NCBI GenBank assembly: GCA_003219225.1
Contig: QHPZ01000055.1
Coordinates: 1 to 18,692, forward strand
Direction: 5' to 3'
DNA length: 18,692 nucleotides
Source: Verrucomicrobiota bacterium
GTDB lineage: Bacteria > Verrucomicrobiota > Verrucomicrobiia > Chthoniobacterales > UBA10450
The notes under the pieces are model-generated. The model saw only the letters and a list, made by a program, of their open reading frames with translations. It did not search any database and had not been told where the DNA came from. Positions 16,007 to 18,692 of this stretch are shown piece by piece. A program made the translations under genes and the position numbers. Positions within the stretch are counted from its first letter, which is position 1. The number at the start of each line of letters is the position of its first letter.

Positions 16007-17562
16007 TGAGCCGTTCCAAAGCGCTGTTCGCCGGATTAATGGCTGGCCTTATCGCTGGAATCGCCATGACGACGGTGATGTTGTTGCTCGCGTGTTTCGG
16101 CGTGGCGACGCCGCTCGCGATTATCGGCGATCGGCTCTCGGTGTTTATTCCGCCGGGACCGTTTCTCGCGCTGATGGGCAAAGTGGGCGACTACAATCAT
16201 CTCAAGCAGTTCGGAGTCGGATCGACGATGGCCGGTCAACTTGTCGTCGGCGCATTGGGCGGCGCGATGTTCGGTTTGCTCATGCGGCGTGATCCGGCGC
16301 GGCGTGTGACGGGCGTAACAATCGCTGTGTTTGTTTTGTTGCCGATCATCGCGCTCACAATCGCGCTCTGGCCGGTGCTCGGGACAAGCTATGTCGGTTT
16401 TCCCATTCCCGTCGGACGCGTGGTCACGCTGCTGGGCTTCGCGCTCTCGGTATTTGTTTTCGAGCGTGTGCTCGTTGGTGGATTCCATTTTGTCGCTCGA
16501 CCGAACGTTGCAGGCGAAGCTGGAGAATTCAGCCCAGCAATTGGCCGGCGCGCCTTGATTGTCGGCGGCCTCGGCCTCGTCGTGGCAGGCGGTGGCATCG
16601 CGTTGCTGCGTAAACTGTAACGCGTCGCGACGTTCAGCTACGACGGCACCCAATACAAAGGCCGCATCGTCCAACCGATCACCCCGAACGAATTGTTCTA
16701 TTGCGTGACTAAAAACGTCGTCGACCCGCGCGTCGATGTCGATCTTTGGCACTTGGAAGTCGACGGGCTGGTGCAGAACCGGGCCACATATCGCTTCCGT
16801 GACTTGGAAGGATTCGCCACGGTCGAGCAGGAGACAACGTTGATGTGCATCAGCAACGGACTCGACGCCGGCCTGATCAGCAACGCGGTGTGGAAAGGTT
16901 TGGCGTTGCGTGATTTGATCGATCCAGCCGCACCGCTGGCCAACGCCGCGCGGGTGCGCTTCTGCGGCGTCGACAATTACACCGACACCGTTCCGCTCGA
17001 GAAAGCACTCGAACCCACGACGCTGCTCGCCTATCAAATGAACGGCAAAGAATTGCCGCATCGACACGGCTATCCGTTGCGCGCGATTGTGCCCGGTTAC
17101 TTCGGCGAGAAACACGTGAAATGGCTCACCCGCATCGAGCTCACGACCGCCGAGGCAAAAGGCTTTTACGAAACGCAAGGCTGGGGCCCCGATTTCATCA
17201 CGCCGACGCGCTCGCGCATCGATGTCCCCGATCACGAATCACGATTCTCGCTTCACGAACTACGTGGCCCCATCGAAATCAAAGGCATCGCCTACGGCGG
17301 TGATCGTGGCATCTCGCGCGTCGAGCTCAGCTTCGACGACGGCAAAACTTGGGATGACGCCGACATTTACTACGCGGGCGGCGATCTCGCCTGGTCGCTC
17401 TGGGCCGCGCACGACGGCTGGTCACCCACTGAACCCGGCGATTACGTCATCGTCGTGCGCGCGACCGACGGCGAAGGCGCCGTCCAGGAATGGGAACCCG
17501 GCCGCAGCCCCTTCTCCGGCGCCACCGGATTTCACAAAATCGTCGTGCACATCACGGCGTAA
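16006..17562 (+). pseudogene. Membrane-anchored molybdopterin-dependent oxidoreductase (sulfite oxidase-like), interrupted by in-frame TAA
   Basis: The ATG at 16006 shares TGATG with the GT2 stop. The first 204 codons encode several membrane segments (for example residues 6-28, and an LVVGALGGAMFGLL region), ending with RRALIVGGLGLVVAGGGIAL before TAA at 16618-16620. The same frame continues without a gap: RVATFSYDGTQYKGRIVQPI, ITPNELFYCVTKNVVDP, then the oxidoreductase Moco domain. The likely Mo ligand is Cys281 in LMCISN (codon at 16846), followed by SNAVWKG and KHVKWLTRIEL. The C-terminal Ig-like dimerisation domain follows (IEIKGIAYGG, VELSFDDGKTW), to TAA at 17560. Relatives are single proteins joining these parts, so the TAA probably replaces a tyrosine codon. 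The Moco half alone has no good start codon or ribosome binding site. The substrate is unknown; the catalytic domain would normally face the periplasm. Confidence 0.82.
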
Positions 17563-17571
17563 CATCAACAA

Positions 17572-18366
17572 TTACCGCTGACAACGCGGGCACCACGCAG
17601 TCGTGCGGCCGCCGATGGTGGCGTGGCGCAAAGATCTGCGATGGCGCGGGCAGATGCCGGTGCGGCTCCAGCGTTGATGAATGAGCCAGCCGCGCGGCGG
17701 GTCGGAGAAATCTTTGCCGAGAGTTTCGAGCGAGCGGCGCACGACGAATTTCGCTTGGTGCAAGAGCGCGGCGCGTTCGTGCTCGCGCACTGACGCAGTG
17801 CGGCGCGAGGGCAGAATCTTTGCGCGCCAGAGGATTTCATCCGCCATCCAGTTGCCGATTCCGGGAAAACCGCTTTGCAATAGCAGGACGGCTTTGATCG
17901 GAGCTTTGTGATGTCGATCTAAGAAGCGGTCGAGGAATTCGCGATTGAAATCCGCCGATATGATTTCGGGCGCCTCGGTTTTCCACCAATCGGGTTCATT
18001 CCGGCCGTGGTGAAATCGGATGCGACCGAACTGGCGGGAATCGGTGAAGACGAGGGCGCGTTCGCGCTGATACACGACGAGATGATCGTATTTCGCCGCC
18101 TCGAATTTTGGCGCGACGACGTGAATTCTGCCAGTCATGCCGAGATGAATACCGAGCCAATTGTCATCGGAAAACTTAAAGAGCATGCGTTTGCCGCGCC
18201 GATCGGAGCAAAGGTATTTCGCGCCAATTAAGTGGCGCTGAAGCTCGCGCGTGTTTGTCTCGCGGAAGACGCGGTTCCGCGGATGCAACGCAAGATCGAC
18301 AATCACATCGCCGCGCGCAGCGTCCCATTGTTTGCGATACCACTCGACCTCGGCCAGCTCCGGCAT
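17572..18366 (-). CDS. mutM: Fpg/MutM-family formamidopyrimidine-DNA glycosylase
   Basis: A 264-residue bifunctional base-excision enzyme for oxidised purines. It starts MPELAEVE, so after Met removal Pro2 is the catalytic nucleophile and Glu3 is present. An open extension to 18453 would bury this proline and is rejected. Lys59 (RRGKRM), GIHLGMTGR (72-80) and the H2TH segment GIGNWMADEILWRA (169-182) are in place. The C-terminal zinc finger reads C239-P-R-H242 ... C259-P-R-C262, with His where the second Cys is usual, and GGRTT before the last pair. The gene is convergent with the Mo oxidoreductase (9 nt between stops) and divergent from trxB. An Nei-like specificity cannot be fully excluded. 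Confidence 0.9.
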   Translation of the reverse strand: MPELAEVEWYRKQWDAARGDVIVDLALHPRNRVFRETNTRELQRHLIGAKYLCSDRRGKRMLFKFSDDNWLGIHLGMTGRIHVVAPKFEAAKYDHLVVYQRERALVFTDSRQFGRIRFHHGRNEPDWWKTEAPEIISADFNREFLDRFLDRHHKAPIKAVLLLQSGFPGIGNWMADEILWRAKILPSRRTASVREHERAALLHQAKFVVRRSLETLGKDFSDPPRGWLIHQRWSRTGICPRHRRSLRHATIGGRTTAWCPRCQR

Positions 18367-18461
18367 CGCGCAGGGTACGCGCACCTCGAGGAGCGGCAAA
18401 GGTCGATCGGCCGCTCCGCGGGCGATGTTAATTTTACTCGGCTTCGCCGACATTTCTTAGC

Positions 18462-18483
18462 ATCGAGCGACGGAGGGCTCGAT
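18462..18483. repeat. Short hairpin in the fpg-trxB divergent region
   Basis: ATCGAGC (18462-18468) and GCTCGAT (18477-18483) form a perfect 7-bp stem with an 8-nt loop, GACGGAGG. It lies about 50 nt before the trxB start and about 100 nt upstream of the fpg start. It could be an operator or another small dispersed repeat; only the symmetry is seen. Confidence 0.4.
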
Positions 18484-18535
18484 CCATTTGGCGCGGCCTA
18501 CCCTTGCGCACTTGCGCGGCGTGCTAGGTTAACTC

Positions 18536-18692
18536 ATGGAGAAGGTCATCATCGTTGGCAGCGGCTGCGCCGGGTTGACGGCGGCGATCTACGCGGCGCG
18601 CGCCAACTTGAGTCCGCTCGTCCTCGAAGGAGGCCAACCGGGCGGGCAGCTCTCGACGACGACTTTGGTAGAAAATTTCCCCGGATTTCCCG
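18536..18692 (+). CDS. trxB: Thioredoxin-disulfide reductase, 3'-truncated by window edge
   Basis: The first 52 codons of an FAD-dependent thioredoxin reductase, which uses NADPH to reduce thioredoxin. It starts at the ATG at 18536. GSGCAGLTAAIYAARA at residues 8-23 is the FAD-binding dinucleotide fold; here Cys replaces the usual Pro after GSG. GGQPGGQLSTTTLVENFPG at 32-50 is the family's second signature. The redox CxxC and NADPH domain lie beyond the window. The gene is divergent from fpg with a 169-nt gap, and no clear ribosome binding site precedes it. A weak -10-like TAGGTT is 11 nt upstream of the start, too close to be persuasive. Confidence 0.9.
   Translation, partial: MEKVIIVGSGCAGLTAAIYAARANLSPLVLEGGQPGGQLSTTTLVENFPGFP

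Noticed and set aside
2555..16620. Stop-codon recoding (alternative genetic code or selenocysteine/pyrrolysine)
   Set aside because: The two interrupting codons differ (TAG and TAA), TAA, TAG and TGA all end intact genes here, and neither site aligns with a known Sec or Pyl position.
16036..17235. 399-residue open frame on the minus strand
   Set aside because: It is antisense to the membrane-Moco gene, which has clear family motifs in the plus frame; the antisense product shows none.

Overview
The window looks like a chromosomal segment of a soil-type Verrucomicrobia bacterium, possibly near Chthoniobacterales / Candidatus Udaeobacter. This rests on gene content and family resemblance only: a DUF4912 protein, an Fpg variant beginning MPELAEVE, a CBS-MgtE transporter lacking the usual N-terminal domain, GC-rich DNA and tightly overlapping genes. 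No rRNA or tRNA gene, CRISPR array, insertion sequence or phage gene was seen.

Layout. (1) 1-2776, plus strand: two APC-superfamily amino acid permeases in tandem. The first is cut by the window edge. The second is interrupted by an in-frame TAG near its end. (2) 2798-3568, minus: a DUF4912 protein. (3) 3670-5611, plus: a three-gene run with 4-nt overlaps (lipid kinase, rfaE2-type heptose-1-phosphate adenylyltransferase, purN). (4) 11243 down to 5620, minus: metF, a VTT/TVP38 membrane protein, cdd, mnmG, plsY and gpsA. The last four are packed with overlaps or very short gaps, and gpsA is broken by a short internal deletion with a frameshift. (5) 11244-11651: a gene-free divergent regulatory region. 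(6) 11652-17562, plus: SAM methyltransferase and DUF2064 glycosyltransferase, then a 103-bp gap with inverted REP-like hairpins, then a coupled run of SDR sugar epimerase, CBS-MgtE transporter, GT2 glycosyltransferase and a membrane-anchored molybdopterin oxidoreductase. (7) 17572-18366, minus: an Fpg/MutM DNA glycosylase. (8) 18536 to the end, plus: the start of trxB.

The plsY-gpsA pair would supply glycerol-3-phosphate and acylate it for phospholipid synthesis. rfaE2 suggests a heptose-containing LPS, so a Gram-negative envelope. The 12.4-16 kb run looks like sugar or polyprenyl-glycan metabolism, but its product cannot be named from sequence.

The most striking observation is a concentration of lesions. 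Five of about 19 genes are damaged: permease 2 (TAG), gpsA (about 20 codons lost, frameshift), mgtE (about 20 codons lost, frameshift), GT2 (about 25 codons lost, in frame) and the Mo oxidoreductase (TAA). Intact paralogue-like sequence continues in frame or in a shifted frame after each lesion. Either this is active pseudogenisation, or these are small assembly or consensus errors in a metagenomic contig. Damage to gpsA, normally essential, makes the artefact explanation serious. Deletion sizes are estimates from family knowledge, not computed alignments.
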